A DNA stretch of 64,000 bases from Bolinopsis microptera (lineage: Eukaryota > Ctenophora > Tentaculata > Lobata > Bolinopsidae). The stretch is taken from NCBI RefSeq assembly GCF_026151205.1, contig NC_087075.1, positions 9,348,303 to 9,412,302 on the forward strand, read 5' to 3'. The position numbers were made by a program, and so were the translations under genes. Positions 48,234 through 63,200 of the stretch are shown here, one piece after another. The notes under the pieces were generated by a model. The model did no database searches and was not told the origin of the DNA. It saw only the letters and a program-made list of their open reading frames with translations. Numbering within the stretch: the first letter of the stretch is position 1; each line of letters begins with the position of its first letter.

Positions 48234-51200
48234 ATTTCTGTCTGTCTATGCGCGTGTAATTTCCGAGCGGCTTAATCAAGAAAACGGTAAGTAAGAATTG
48301 CGGGACTGGTTTTTACGGTATAGTTACGACAAAACTCTGACAAAGCCAAATGATTAAGGTTTTTCAAATTGGTCGGTGGCAAGTTTCATACGACAATGTT
48401 ATGCTTGTTTTCAAATATGATAGGCGGGTTTATACTTTTGCATTTCCACTGCGATAGTGAAGTCCCGGCCGTAGCCGTAGGCACGGGTTACACTAGTATT
48501 TACATAATATTAATTTGCATCTGAACTATTATATGAGACATTTCATTTGAATATTTAGAGTTTGCGTTCAACAAAGCAGAATTAATTCATGAGGTAGATG
48601 AAAAAAGCCTTGCAACTACAAATGAAGGTTTGCTATTTGTTACCTACATCAATAAAACGAGTGGAGGAGAAATTAACAGAACTGTTTGTGCAGCTAAATT
48701 TAACTGGTTGCAAGCGAATTTATTTTGTCAACTCATTGGATATGAACAAGGCCATTGGGGCAGCAGTCCGAAGAACTTAAAGTTCATTACCGAGTAAGTT
48801 AATGTTTTGAGAGCTATTTATATCCCTAAAGTGGTCTCAAGACTCAAGAGACAAAAATACTTATTACCTATTTAAATCGCGTTTTTGACATCACTTGGGG
48901 GTCCAAATTTTGGGCACTAAAATTCTAATTCCTTGGCCAATTTGTTATTTTTTTCATGCTGATTTGAAGGCCATTTAAGCATTTAAACCCAAAACACAGA
49001 TTGTAGGTGCTCTACTTGTAGCTATTGGTCTCCTGAACTCGATGTATACGAGTTCATATATATATATGAACTTTCATCAAGATTGGACAAAATATGACTG
49101 AGTTATGAGCTAAAAACCATATGCCCATATTTGGGCATACGCACCAAATTTTATCGATTTTGGCCCATAAATTCGTCAAATATCAATATCTGTAAATTAA
49201 ACCAAATTTATATAAAAGGTAAGCCTAAACTACGCATTCTCTACGATTATCAGCTCAATATCTACCTAACTGTGGATTCTGTGATCAAATAATCGGAAAA
49301 ATTAACAAAATCGCCCATATCTTAGTTCGCGATATTTGCAAAACTGATTTCGCTCAAAACAATAGAACTCAATAGGGTTTCAATATTTTTTCAATATTTT
49401 TTCATGAAATTTTCAGGATCAACGTAGAGTCGCATTTCGACTTTAAGTTTTGTAGCGGAATTTCGAGTTAGGCCTTCAAACAAATTTGGCGACCAAATTC
49501 TAAAATTTGCTGGGCATTTTTCAGAATTTTGCTGCCTTAAAGTTGATGCCGTGGTGTCAGTAAAATGGTACGGATATTTCAACATATATACGGATAGGAT
49601 TATATCGTCTCGCTTTATATATAGTAAGATATCACGGTTCGTCCGAATATTGAACATTTCTGCAACATTGATGGTTTTATTTATCCAACTCACTGTTTTG
49701 TCTAGAGCCACGTGGACAAAAAGTAAAAGTAACACCAACGATCAAAGTTTAGCACTGGGACAACTAAGATGTGACGAAGATAGATCAGAAAACGATTTCA
49801 ACTGTCAAGCAATGATTTTATCTTCTCAACCAAGTTGTGATTTCAGTCGGAGTGTGTGGCTCAGCTGTAGCAATAAAAAAGGTAATTCACTTGCTGTCAT
49901 TCACTTTGAAGATGTGATAGACAATGAAACAATAAGTTCCAAGATGGAACGATATTTATTAATTTTGTGATTTTGACACCACCTATAGCTAGGTCCTAGG
50001 CCGGGGACCAATTTTCGGGACCTAAACTATTTTTTCCTTGGCAAATGTTTGATTTCTTCATACAGGTTTAAAAAAACCATAAAAGCAGTCAACCCAGCCC
50101 AAAATGTTTCAATGATATGTCTTTCACGGTTTTTTTGGAAAGTCGTGTTAAAGTTGATGTCTGGCAACAGATATATATCGTCTCGCTTATTATACAGTAT
50201 ATATAGTAAGATTTGCATGTAATGGGCATAACAAAAGTATCGTAACCACAATTCATCATCAATACATTATACAACAAACACAATTTCCCTTGTCCCATTC
50301 CGTGGGGCCTGCCACACACAAATGTGGGGTCACTTGATCCTCTCTATTTTCCCAGCATACGACTCATGCAGACTTCCTGCGACAAATTTCCTGGGAGGGG
50401 ACATGGGAAAGGAAAACTTGGACACAGAGGAAGAATGTGTCAACCAATGTTTACAGCTCCAAAACTGCCTAGCTGTGACATTTATTGGTCCCAATCCTGC
50501 TCAGTACACTGCCGAGTTACAAGGATGCTACAAAAAATCAGGGGGATGGAACATGCAGAGTGGAACTGATCGTCATACGAACATGGTCTCCGTGAACATT
50601 GTCTGCATCCGAAGAAAATGTAAGTTTTTGGTGCAGTATTTTTTTAACCGTTTGAATGTGATACTGATCGTGGTAAGAGCTTGGTTTAAATAAATTACTC
50701 CGTCGATTATTGAAATTTTATGGTATTCTGAGCTGCAACTGATGAATGGCTATAAAATAAGCGTAACTCTTACTACTATACGTATAATATCACAGTATCT
50801 GCACGTTATTCCGATAAATGTTAAAATAACAAGACTCCAATTGCATAAGCCAAGCAGTGGAGGGATGATGAGAGGTGTGGACCGACTAACCCACTCTCTG
50901 ACGGTACTCCTGCTCAGTGCAATCCTGAAAATGGTAACGCGTGCTGTGATGCAAGTGGACGGTGCTCCGTCTGTATTGACCATATTCATGAGGGTGAGTA
51001 ACTGATCATATTATTAATGCTGATATTTTGTGATGTGTGGTCCCATGCTCAATACAATGTTCACCAGGATTTGTAACACTAACAGTTCTATTCTTCAACA
51101 AAAATTTCTATATTTTTCTGTGGTTCAATTTATTAAAAACATCTTCAGACAACGTTTTCAAATTTCCGGAGACTTCCATTTATTTTCTGTCTACATCTAC

Positions 51201-54200
51201 AATGTAATACTAATATAATGCTAAGAATTCTATTTTTCAGTTGAATATGTTGTTTCGATAACAACATCCGACGTTAATCCTCGGACTAGTAGAAATGACG
51301 AATTCCTTTACTCATTTATCGGAAGTAAAGGAAGAACTGCTGAATATATAGCTGATAAGAAACGTACCAGAAAAAGAGGTCAAACAGACGTCTGGACATT
51401 CACCGATAGTTCCAATATTGGAGAGTTCCAATGTATAAATATCAGACAGACCGGTGGTACAGATAGCTGGGTTCCTGAGAAGGTAACAAAAACTCAGACC
51501 ACCTCATAAAGTGGTTATAAAGTTATAAATACAAGGAGGGGAGGAGGGGAGGAGGGGAGGAGGGGAGGAGGGGAGGAGGGGAGGAGGGGAGGAGGGGAGG
51601 AGGGGAGGAGGGGAGGAGGGGAGGAGGGGAGGAGGGGAGGAGGGGAGGAGGGGAGGAGGGGAGGAGGGGAGGAGGGGAGGAGGGGAGGAGGGGAGGAGGG
51701 GAGGAGGGGAGGAGGGGAGGAGGGGAGGAGGGGAGGAGGGGAGGAGGGGAGGAGGGGAGGAGGGGAGGAGGGGAGGAGGGGAGGAGGGGAGGAGGGGAGG
51801 AGGGGAGGAGGGGAGGAGGGGAGGAGGGGAGGAGGGGAGGAGGGGAGGAGGGGAGGAGGGGAGGAGGGGAGGAGGGGAGGAGGGGAGGAGGGGAGGAGGG
51901 GAGGAGGGGAGGAGGGGAGGAGGGGAGGAGGGGAGGAGGGGAGGAGGGGAGGAGGGGAGGAGGGGAGGAGGGGAGGAGGGGAGGAGGGGAGGAGGGGAGG
52001 AGGGGAGGAGGGGAGGAGGGGAGGAGGGGAGGAGGGGAGGAGGGGAGGAGGGGAGGAGGGGAGGAGGGGAGGAGGGGAGGAGGGGAGGATGTTACTCTTT
52101 TTTGAATCTCCTCATTTCAATTAAATAGTGATAATATGTTATATTTAATATCAGATCATTGTTACGATTGATGACACGGAAGTCTTGAATGTTTCCAATA
52201 GACTTGGTGCAATTGACGATCGATATCCAGAAGTTCAGTTGCAAGATGTATCCTTCTGCACTGATGATACAAGTGAGAGTGTTTAATTTAAAATATTAAC
52301 CGAATGCGATCGGCGGACGGCGACCCTTTTGAACAGCACGAGGGTTTACTTTCAATTTCATGAGATCGACGTGATGAACTTTGTTCATTAGCCTCTAACC
52401 CATCGCACAACTCTTACATAATTCACCATTCCAATTGTTTCAGAAACTTTCAACGAATGCCCTCAAACCCACCCTTATGCGTTTTTTGGATACAACCGAT
52501 GCTGTGCAAAGATCATTGAAAAAGAATATGATGAAAGGTTATCACGGGACGGGCTGGTAGATCAATGTAACGGTGGAGATTTAGAAATATACAGCCTCTG
52601 TTGTAAAGGAGAATTTATTGAGTGCCCGAGAAAACCTTGTTATATTAACATGATAACAGGTACCAAAGTAATTTTTCAAAATAAGAAATAAATAAAAAAC
52701 AATTAAAAGTGGGCCATGAGAATTTTTGCTTTAATTAAAAGTATATTGAATACGATACAAATGGATTTCATTCTCAAAACCATAAAAGTACGATTCATGA
52801 AGGTTATTTATTTAAAGTTTGTTACTTAAATAACACCGTACTTTTAGATTTTAATAGTTATTTACAAATAAATGTATGACTAAGTATACAATTTCATAAC
52901 ATACCTTATCGGACCTTATTTGAACGGACATTAATTGAACGTTGGAGGTCCTAGCGTTCATCTTAATGTCCGTTCAAATAAAATCCGTCCGTTTAAAGTC
53001 CGTCCAAGTTAAAGTCCGTTGAGATTTTTTTTCAAAATTATTCCACTGCAAACTCATATTTAGGATATGACAACTTTTTAATTTTAGCCAATTGTAATTT
53101 CTATCATCGGATTCGGACTAAACTATATCATCGGATCAATGAAAAACGAGTTAAATTATACAATTTTAATATTCTAAGGATCACATTATGGCATGATCAC
53201 TTTCTTGATCTTCGGCTTCCTTTTTCACCTCTCGGAGTTATTATTTACCTCCTCATCTTTTAAAAGTTTACACTGAAATGCAGGACGGAGGTGGGCAAAT
53301 AAAAAATCGTTTTCATAAAGCAGGTATTACTGATATGATGCTTTAAGCATGGAATATATATTTAATGCACGATAACCCATTTGAGGAAGATCAAAGATAA
53401 CCTGTGATATGATCATCAAATCTGGTCATATTTCGTATCTTTTTGTTTTTACACAACTTTCATAATCATAGACAGTGACACTGATCTACAGATATGTTGA
53501 CGTTTTTTACTGCTTAACGACTGCCTTTCTTGCTCATTGTATGAAAAATTAATTTACAAATTATGTGCTAACATTTTAAAAACGTCAAAAAAAAGATGAA
53601 CAAATTCGGATTTTTGATGGTTTTGAATGCCTTCGAGCGTTCATTTTAATTTCCGTTCATATTTATGTCCGTTCATTCAATGTCCGGTCAAGTAAGGTCC
53701 GATAAGGTAGTTAACAATAATGTTACCATAAATTGAGCATGATGATGCCTAGATATAAATTATAGTAACAAAACCAATAAATGATTATAATAAACCAAAT
53801 TCATATCACAATACTAAAATATCAATGGTATTTTAATTACAAATTTTCATAACTCCAAATATGAAAACGTTATTATTATAATCAAGAAAAATGTTTATCA
53901 AAGTTACAATATTATGATCTGTTGTCATATGTCTTATATCTTTATATACATCATCAAACTATTAAATCACAATCAAACCACATAATCGCTATCAAAGGTA
54001 AAATAAAGTGATCTAATCATTGACAGAGAGAGTGACAGAGCCTACTCTCATGTTGCCTCTACTTATTTTATCTGGTCATCACCCTTTTGGCAGTTGGCAC
54101 TTGAGCGTTTACTCATTCCCCCTCATTTCACTTGCCACTAATTCATCCTTTACATAGACATATCCGCAACCTCATTCAGGGTTGGCATACCCCAGAAGCG

Positions 54201-57200
54201 GGCAGAACATCATCATGCTATCCTTTCGTAGGCCATCTAGGTTCTGCTTTCTATTCACGAGATAGGCAATTACCTGGCAACGCCGGCCGCTCATGATGCT
54301 TGTCTGCAAGCTCACTCAAGTGTAAGCGAGGAGATTAGATTTTCATGCAGTTCTGCACGAGGCGCCCATCACGCGGCTACCAAGAGTAATTAATTTGTAG
54401 TTTCCAAGGCCTAGGCCCTGTACAATTTTTTTCCACCGTCGAGAATCGAACTCAAAACCTCTGGGATAGTAGCACAGTGGCTTAAACTGACGTTTTTACC
54501 ATCTACGCTACTCGGCTGACGAAAATACAAATGTAAAAAATCTAATCATAACTTCATAACAATAAGATAATAATAATTGATCATGACACAACTTATAAAT
54601 CAGCAGGCGTGGTTCCGCCAAATTGGAATCCGATTTTTGCTGATCCAGATGTTTCCTACGTGCAACTAAAAACAAACAGTCCACGGGGGAGCGACGACAC
54701 GATTAGTGTTTCGTATTATTCTACAGTCAAAGAAGAAGTTATGGATTCTGCATTCATCAAAGGAAGAAAACTGAATGTAGGTGGTTTTGAAATCATGTTC
54801 TCCTCCACTATAATGTATGAACTATACGGCTGGTGCCGGAGAGACTTTGCTCCCTTCCCGAGAAGTTTGCCTCAAAAAAACGATAAATCATGGTTAATCG
54901 AGAAACGCGGGAAAAAAACAAAAGTCTATTGTAATGGAGAAAAGGTACTCGACGAAACTAAACCGGAAAAGTGTGCCTTGTATGATGGGACTTATGAGTA
55001 TGACATTGGTGAACTAAAGTTTCATGCAGTACCTGATACAATTTCATTTACGTATTATGTCGGTAAGCTATTAATTTGAAGACGGTACGGTACTTTATTC
55101 CACATTAATCATATGTTGTATTAATTGTATTGATCATTTGAGTTAACATGAATTCATTAACCGTAAATTCTAGTCAATAAGGTAATAGAGCACAAAATTT
55201 TTGCACCTTTTTCAGAACCTATTTGGGAATTATGGAAAGCTTCTCTCCTAAACCTAGCAAATGACATAAAGACAGAAACCGGGACGGAATTAGGTCTTTT
55301 GAACGTCATAGTTGTTGACACACAAACTGGGGTTAAAAAGAATGGAACAGTTTGTGCGGATAAGTTTAATTGGTATTCAGCACACCTGTTTTGTCGGTAT
55401 ATTGGTGGATATGTTTTCACAGATTGGGGGAGTCACCCGACGAACATAAAATATATTTCTGAGTAAGTTTCAAACTTTTCAAACTTTTCAAACTTTTAAA
55501 CGTTTCAAACTTTTTAAAATGTCAAATTATAAGTACTTTTGGTTCTTAAATATGTTACTAGTATATTCATATATTGAGTATCTAGTTTTTGGATTATATC
55601 GCAAGGCCAGCCGCTTTGACATCGATGCGCGGGAAAAGTTGATAATAATTTTGAGTGCAAAGCACGAGGAATTATTAATATTATTGATTATGAAAATTTT
55701 ACCAAAACCCATAATCATGGGTAGAGTGGACCGCTGCCAGTGTCTCTCTTTCCCAAACAAAAGGAAATGATATTAATTTGATTGACCGTTCTCAAATGCA
55801 AAATGATACCGAGAATGAAATCGGTCGCTCGCTTTTCCCATTCATTCACGGCTTACGAATTGTAATAATTTTCGATTGATTACATGTCAATCAGATGCTG
55901 TAAAAATCTCTTTGGGTTGCGTTCGGGTCGATACCTAGTATTTCGGGGTAAGGGTGGTAGTTATCACTTATTGCATTAGCTGAAGTTTATTGAATCTTTA
56001 TTGCCGAGTACAGCTGCCTTTGGGTAGTTCTTCTTAATCTATTACAATTGTAAATGAATGGGAAAAGCGAGCGACCGATTTCATTCTCGGTATCATTTTG
56101 CATTTGAGAACGGTCAATCAAATTAATATCATTTCCTTTTGTTTGGGAAAGAGAGACACTGGCAGCGGTCCACTCTACCCATGATTATGGGTTTTGGTAA
56201 AATATCATCTCTTTTTGATTATAATGTCAGGGTACTTTATAAAGTCGAAATATAAACTGATATCTTCATTATAATAAGGAGGAAGTTTCAACGATTTCGA
56301 AATTTTTCCTTTAAAAACATTTCCTTGTGTTTAGGTAAGCATATCGGTCCATCACTGACTGAATATACCACTTAATACTCATTCAAGTTGACATTAAATT
56401 CATATATAATGACATTAAACTGTCGTGGCAAAGCAGAATTTGTTGGAAATCACGAATGAGCAAAATTCTCACCTTTCGCACGTGCAAACTTTGAGCGGAC
56501 GTTGCATGCGCATCCAATATTGAATCGCCGTAAATTTTTGCATGTAATTGTTTTATATATAGCTTGATAAGCATGCAAAGTTTCAAAGTATTTCAAGAAG
56601 AACTGTAATCACAACGGCACTCTAAAGTTGACAGAAAATGACGAAAACAGCAATTTTCAGTGATTTTAGCAATTTTCTATCAATTTGGGCGTGTCCCCAC
56701 GTGTGCAACTTTTCGATTTTCAACTTTAAAACTAGCCTAATGCACAATTTATACCTATAGGAAGCAGAACTGAGCTCCACAACCCAAGGCATGGCCCAAC
56801 ACCAAAGAATACTAAATCGCAAAATTGACGTTTTTATAAAATAATTCTTCAAAAAAGCACAAACTTCAATGACAAATATCTTTATGAAGGAGCAAGCTAG
56901 AAAAACTTTCCGATAGATTTTCAGAATGCTTGAACAATTATCTAAGATAAAAATTTACTCAGATTTTGAATAAAATTACTCCTTAATGGGTTAAAATTAA
57001 TTTTAAAAGTTATTACTTTGTCAAAAATCAAGTTTTAAAAACGGTTAACTTGATGACGTCATCAAGGGGTGTTTATGACGTCAAATAAATTTTTTATACA
57101 ATGTTAACTAAAGTGTAAACAATTATTTGCAAGACCTGTGGTCGGAAATGGCTGTATCTTTTATACTTTTGAATCTATGGACACTTAAATACAGGCTACA

Positions 57201-60200
57201 ATTGACTGGCAAAGCGTCTATCCCTGAATATATATATCTGTATATCTGTATTTTACCAAAACCCATAATCGTGGGTAGAGTGGACCGCTGCCAGTGTCTC
57301 TCTTTCCCAAACAAAAGGAAATGATATTAATTTGATTGACCGTTCTCAAATGCAAAATGATACCGAGAATGAAATCGGTCGGTCGCTTTTCCCATTCATT
57401 CACGGCTTACGAATTGTATAAATAAGTCTCGATTGATTACATCAATCAGATGCTGTAAAAATCTCTTTGGGTTGCGTTGGGGTCGATACCTAGTATTTCG
57501 GAGTAAGGGACAAGGGTGGTAGTTATTACTTATTGAACAAGCTGAAGTTTATTGAATCTTCATTGCCGAGTACAGCTGCCTTTGGGTAGTTCTTCTTAAT
57601 CTATTACAATTGTAAATGAATGGGAAAAGCGAGCGACCGATTTCATTCTCGGTATCATTTTGCATTTGAGAACGGTCAATCAAATTAATATCATTTCCTT
57701 TTGTTTGGGAAAGAGAGACACTGGCAGCGGTCCACTCTACCCACGATTATGGGTTTTGGTAAAATATCATCTCTTTTTGATTATAATGTCAGGGTACTTT
57801 ATAAAGTCGAAATATAAACTGATATCTTCATTAATAAGGAGGAAGTTTCAACGATTTCGAAATTTTTCCTTTAAAAACATTTCCTTGTGTTTAGGGAAGC
57901 ATATCGGTCGATCACTGACTGAATATGCCACTTAATACTCATTCAAGTTGGCATTAAATTCATATATAATGACATTAAACTGTCGTGGCAAAGCAGAATT
58001 TGTTGGAAATCACGAATGAGCAAAATTCTCACCTTTCGCACGTGCAAAATTTGAGTGGACGTTGCGTGCGCATCCAATATTGAATCGCCGTAAATTTTTG
58101 CATGTAATTGTTTTATATATAGCCTAATAAGCATGCAAAGTTTCAAAGTATTTCAAGAAGAACTGTAATCACAACGGCACTCTAAAGTTGACAGAAAATG
58201 ACGAAAACAGCAATTTTCAGTGATTTTAGCAATTTTCTATCAATTTGGGCGTGTCCCCACGTGTGCAACTTTTCGATTTTCAACTTTAAAACTAGCCTAA
58301 TGCACAATTTTTACCTATAGGAAGCAGAAATGAGCTCCACAACCCAAGGCATGGCCCAACACCAGAGAATACTAAATCGCAAAATTGACGTTTTTATAAA
58401 ATAATTCTTCAAAAAAGCACAAACGTCAATGACGAATATCTTTATGAAGGAGCAAGCTAGAAAAACTTTCCGGTAGATTTTCAGAATGCTTGAACAATTA
58501 TCTAAGATGAAAATTTCCTCAGATTTCGAATAAAATTACTCCTTAATGGTTTAAAATTAATTTTAAAAGTTATTACTTTGTCAAAAATCAAGTTTTAAAA
58601 ACGGTTAACTTGATGACGTCATCAAGGGGTGTTTATGACGTCAAATATTTTTTTTAAACAATGTAAACTAAAGTGTAAACAATTATTTGCAAGATCTGTG
58701 GTCGGAAATGGCTGTATCTTTTATACTTTTGAATCTATGGACACTTAAATACAGGCTACAATTGACTGGCAAAGCGTCTATCCCTGAATATATGTATATA
58801 TGTATGTATGTATCACGACAATCTATCGTAAAACAGGGGTTCTAGAAAACCCATTTCTCGATGCTCCTGAAACCTGAAACTTTTTTTGCAGTCGATTTGG
58901 TCAACGTCTAGACGCCCTGAAAAATTTCAGATCTCTAACTCAATTTTAACATGGTTTTTAAGGCACCTGAATATTGCGATTTTGGGTTTTTTACCGAATT
59001 TCGTATAACAGTGCTGGCGAGTATTTTATGCAAATTTCTTAAAAATCTCAACATAACTATTTTTTATTCCTGTCATCTTTGACATCAAATTAGAATGTTT
59101 TGAACTAAAAATAAATCTGCTGAACGACTTCCGATGAGTCTTAATGCCTGGAAAACTCCTGCCGGAGGCGGCGGCCTTCGGCCGCCGCCTCCGGCCGGAG
59201 TGCACGCTTCGCGTGCACAAAAGAGGCTTGTAACGTGTACCAAAGGGGGTATAATAGTAAAAGGGGTATAATAGTAAAGGGGGTATAATAGTAAAGGGGG
59301 TATAATAGTAAATGGGGAACATAGTATACCCACAATAAATGCAACGGTCGTGCTTGCCAGCACTGTGATAACGCCGCGACGTGCTTTAGCACGAGGTGTT
59401 ATTTTAATATAACCTAGTTCATTATTCAACTGATACGTAGATCAAGTATATTTATAGTTCTTGCGTTAAGTCATAGCTGTGACATTGTTGACCAATGCGC
59501 GTAGTAGTAGTTATAGTTAGTCACGTGATCGGTGATACGCGTTATCAAAACACGTGACAGTGCGCGGATGAAATTATCATGGAATATTAAAACGAACCAA
59601 ATCTAGTCATCTAGCTGGGCCAAATTAGCGGGACGTGATTATAGAAACTGTGCCGGCGTTATTAATTGAGCGAGAAAAAACAAACAGCGGTAGCCGGGAT
59701 TATCAGGATTTATTATTATATCCCGTTGATTATTCTATCCCGGAGGTGTTTATTATAACTATATAAGTAACCCCTTTTAAAATATAAATAAAATTAGCTA
59801 GTCTATGGCTCTTTTTTCTCGAGGGAGATTCAAATTTTTAAAAAATTTTATCAAGACACTTATTTTACTTCGGTGTATTCCAACAGCCACATTGTTACAC
59901 AAGTGCAACCAGCCAATTACAGGAAGCCGAAGGATTTATTTGGCCAGTGACGGTTAAGGTAGTGTGTACCATACTTTCTTCGCCCGAAACTTTGCTGCAA
60001 TGTGCAGCTCCTCATTATTTAACCCTCACACCCGATTTCCCGAGTATTCGGCTGAGTAGACCGGGGGGCTGCATAGACCACTCAGGATCCTTAGCTGAAC
60101 GTCAACGACGCTCACCCCACGACCAGGCAGACAGTGGGATTTGAACCCGCAACCTCACGATTGCAAAGCTGGCGTTCTAACCAACTGCGCTACCTGGCCA

Positions 60201-63200
60201 TAAAAATAGAAGTTTAATAAAAACGATTACCCTCGGAAGGCCGATGGCACGCCTGATAAAACGCTCTAAAACTGCTATTGAGTTATTCACACTGAACACT
60301 TGGTTTGCTTTTTTTGGAAGGCCCTGTAGGCTTTATAAATGATTTACAAAATTTTTAAAAACGTAACCAATTGAAGTCGAAATTTTGAAATATTTTAATC
60401 ATTCTTATTGTCAAGATCTAAGCTGGAACAATTAAACATACCCATTATAATGAATAATGTGAGATGTACCAAGTATGATGATGATATCTCAAAGTGTTCA
60501 TCGACGATTATGGGCCACAACCATGGCTGTGAATATAAAGATAACATCTGGCTGCGCTGTTTCAATGCGACAGGTATGATAATATCCTATTCATACCTAT
60601 CATGCTATAATATTTTATTTTAGTTCATTTCGTTTATTTAATATTTATAATATGAAGATATGATATATTCGGTACATTTTTCATCCACGTTTAGTTTTAT
60701 ATTTTTGATTCGTTCGCACAATTAAGACCCTATATTTTTTCAGCACAATTTTCTTCACGTCTAGGTACTTACAGTCTACGCATGATTTCTATATTCTGTT
60801 TTATTTTTACAGCTGAGAATTCCAAGAAACATACGTGTCGAGGATATTCTGAAAAAGGGGGGAAAGTATCAAACGAAGATTGCACCATAACTAAGATAGG
60901 CGGATTTTTGAAACGAGTTTGCTACAACGAAAAAAGACATCGGTACTACCACATGTGTGCAAACTCTGACATTAATTACGAGCAAGGTAGCAAATTCAAC
61001 ATGATCACTGGTAGCTACACAATTTCGAGTGTCTCAACCCTCTGTGAAGATGACCCGTATGCTTATCAGGCGTGCGGGTTTAACCCCAAAACAACAACTG
61101 GGACCCACGCTTTTCTCTGTGGGGGCTATTTCAGCTACGATTCCGAACAAGGAGTGGCACACTTTGAAATCTGTGACCTAAGTTGTGAGAACAGTGGTAT
61201 ACGAGATTTGACTTCGCAACCCACTGCGGTACCATTCAGAGCGTCTTCTGTGTCTGCCCGTTTTAGTGAATTATCAGTTTGTGATGATAAATGCGACTCC
61301 TACAAGTGTGTTGATGAAAGCATTTGCAACGGGTACACGTATGGTATTTACTGCTCTGGGCAGTATACAGATTCAGTCTGGATCTGCAATGGTTTTGAAG
61401 AATGTGAAAATGGAGAGGACGAATCTAATTGTGATATTACTGAGAAGACACAAGAAACTTGCCACAAGTACGGTGCAGGGGACCGGATTGTTCCCTTACA
61501 CCCCTATACAAGGTGCGGAGTGTTTGAATTAGATCAGAGTATGGAGATATTCCCATACTGTTCAAATTTCCATGATCAGACAAACTGCTCTGATGAGGGC
61601 AGAATCGGTGGTTACTGTAATGTAAACGGGTTTTGGTCGAGTGTATCCAAGTACGTTGTCTGTGATAGTCCGTTGATGCAGGGTCAAATAGTGTCCTTGT
61701 GTGATGATAATCTGGATGGGGAGTGTTTTTCTTTACCGGGTGAATCTAAAAAGTGTATCATCCACAAACACAAACTTTGTGATGGGGTAATTGACTGTGG
61801 TGACAGCAGTGATGAAGTTGCCGACATATGTAAAATAACAACAGGTGGGCATTTTGAATGTTATCGCAGTTTTAATCCTGCTAAATTTATGGAGATACCT
61901 TTCTCTTGGATATTGGATAACCAGGTCGATTGCATTAATGGTGAGGATGAAAAAACAGTTGGCCTAATAAAAGAGTGCGGGGTAGGTGAAACCTTTAGAA
62001 TGGTATATGGCAAAAGAACTTGTCCAGACGTATTTCTGTGCCCTGAAGATGTAAACGGAAACAACTTAGTTGAGTTTGATCTTCTTTGTGATGGTGTTCC
62101 TTCCTGTGAAGTTGAAGAGCGGGTTTGTGCTTTGTCCCGAGATTTCCCGAGAATCACAAAGACAGCAGTGTTGGGAAACTGCTCCGTACGAGATTTATGT
62201 ACAATTGTGGAACGACCTAAAAATACAGGATGTCAAATAAAGAATTTTGGATGGCTGTCAGAGGATGTTTTTGGTGTAGAGATAATGGTAAATGTCCCCG
62301 TTGCCAAAGTGGATTGCAGTCGTCTGTTTGGTGAATATTATGTGTTCCTGAGTTGCATGGACTTGTGTTTAAACTCGACATGTCCTCTGGAGGCAAGACC
62401 TCTTGGTCATGATTCATGTCCGCACTCATTTTCTGATCGGGTGTATACCCTCGCTAAAAATTCTTACCTCACTTTTGTAACCATGACCAAGGAGGGTAAA
62501 TATGAAAATACTCACTTTCAATGTAAAAACAAGAAATGTGTCACGTACAACCAAGTATGTGATCTTGTTGATGATTGTGGGGACATGTCAGACGAACAGA
62601 CCTGTAGTAATCACATGGTTTGCAAGAACACCCAGGACAAAATAAACGTTAAAGAACATCTCATATCGCCATCGCAGAAGTGTGACGGAATATTTGATTG
62701 CTTCGATTTATCGGACGAGTGCAATGAGTCCTGCGGAAAGGAAATCCTTGAAAGCTGGTACTTGAAATTGATATGCTGGATACTGGGAATTTTAGCTGCT
62801 GTACTGAACATAATAACGACCATTAAGACAGCAAGTTCCATTAAAGACGCCGAGACTGGAAATATGGTTTCTACCCGAATACTCGTTTGTCTCATAGGAT
62901 TTGGAGATTTCCTAATAGGGGTATATCTAATAGTACTGTCCGTGTTCGACAGTTTCATTCATGGTAAAGATTACTGCAGGAGACAACCCGAATGGTTGTC
63001 AGGGTACACTTGCGCTTTGTTGGGAGTGATAAGCACCATAGGATCACAGCTGTCTCTATTTGCTATGACGTCCTTGAGTCTTATCAGAGTGTCAGGCATT
63101 GTGAATAGTTCCCTTTCTGCTCCCAAACGAGTAAACAAACGATTGATGTTAAAAATAGGTTTGATAGTTCTAGCAGTGGTTACTTCTGCTCTTGCAGTAG

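Noticed and set aside
60060-60200. tRNA gene on the minus strand
   Set aside because: Good A and B boxes, but the anticodon stem does not pair and a long non-tRNA body follows; called a SINE.
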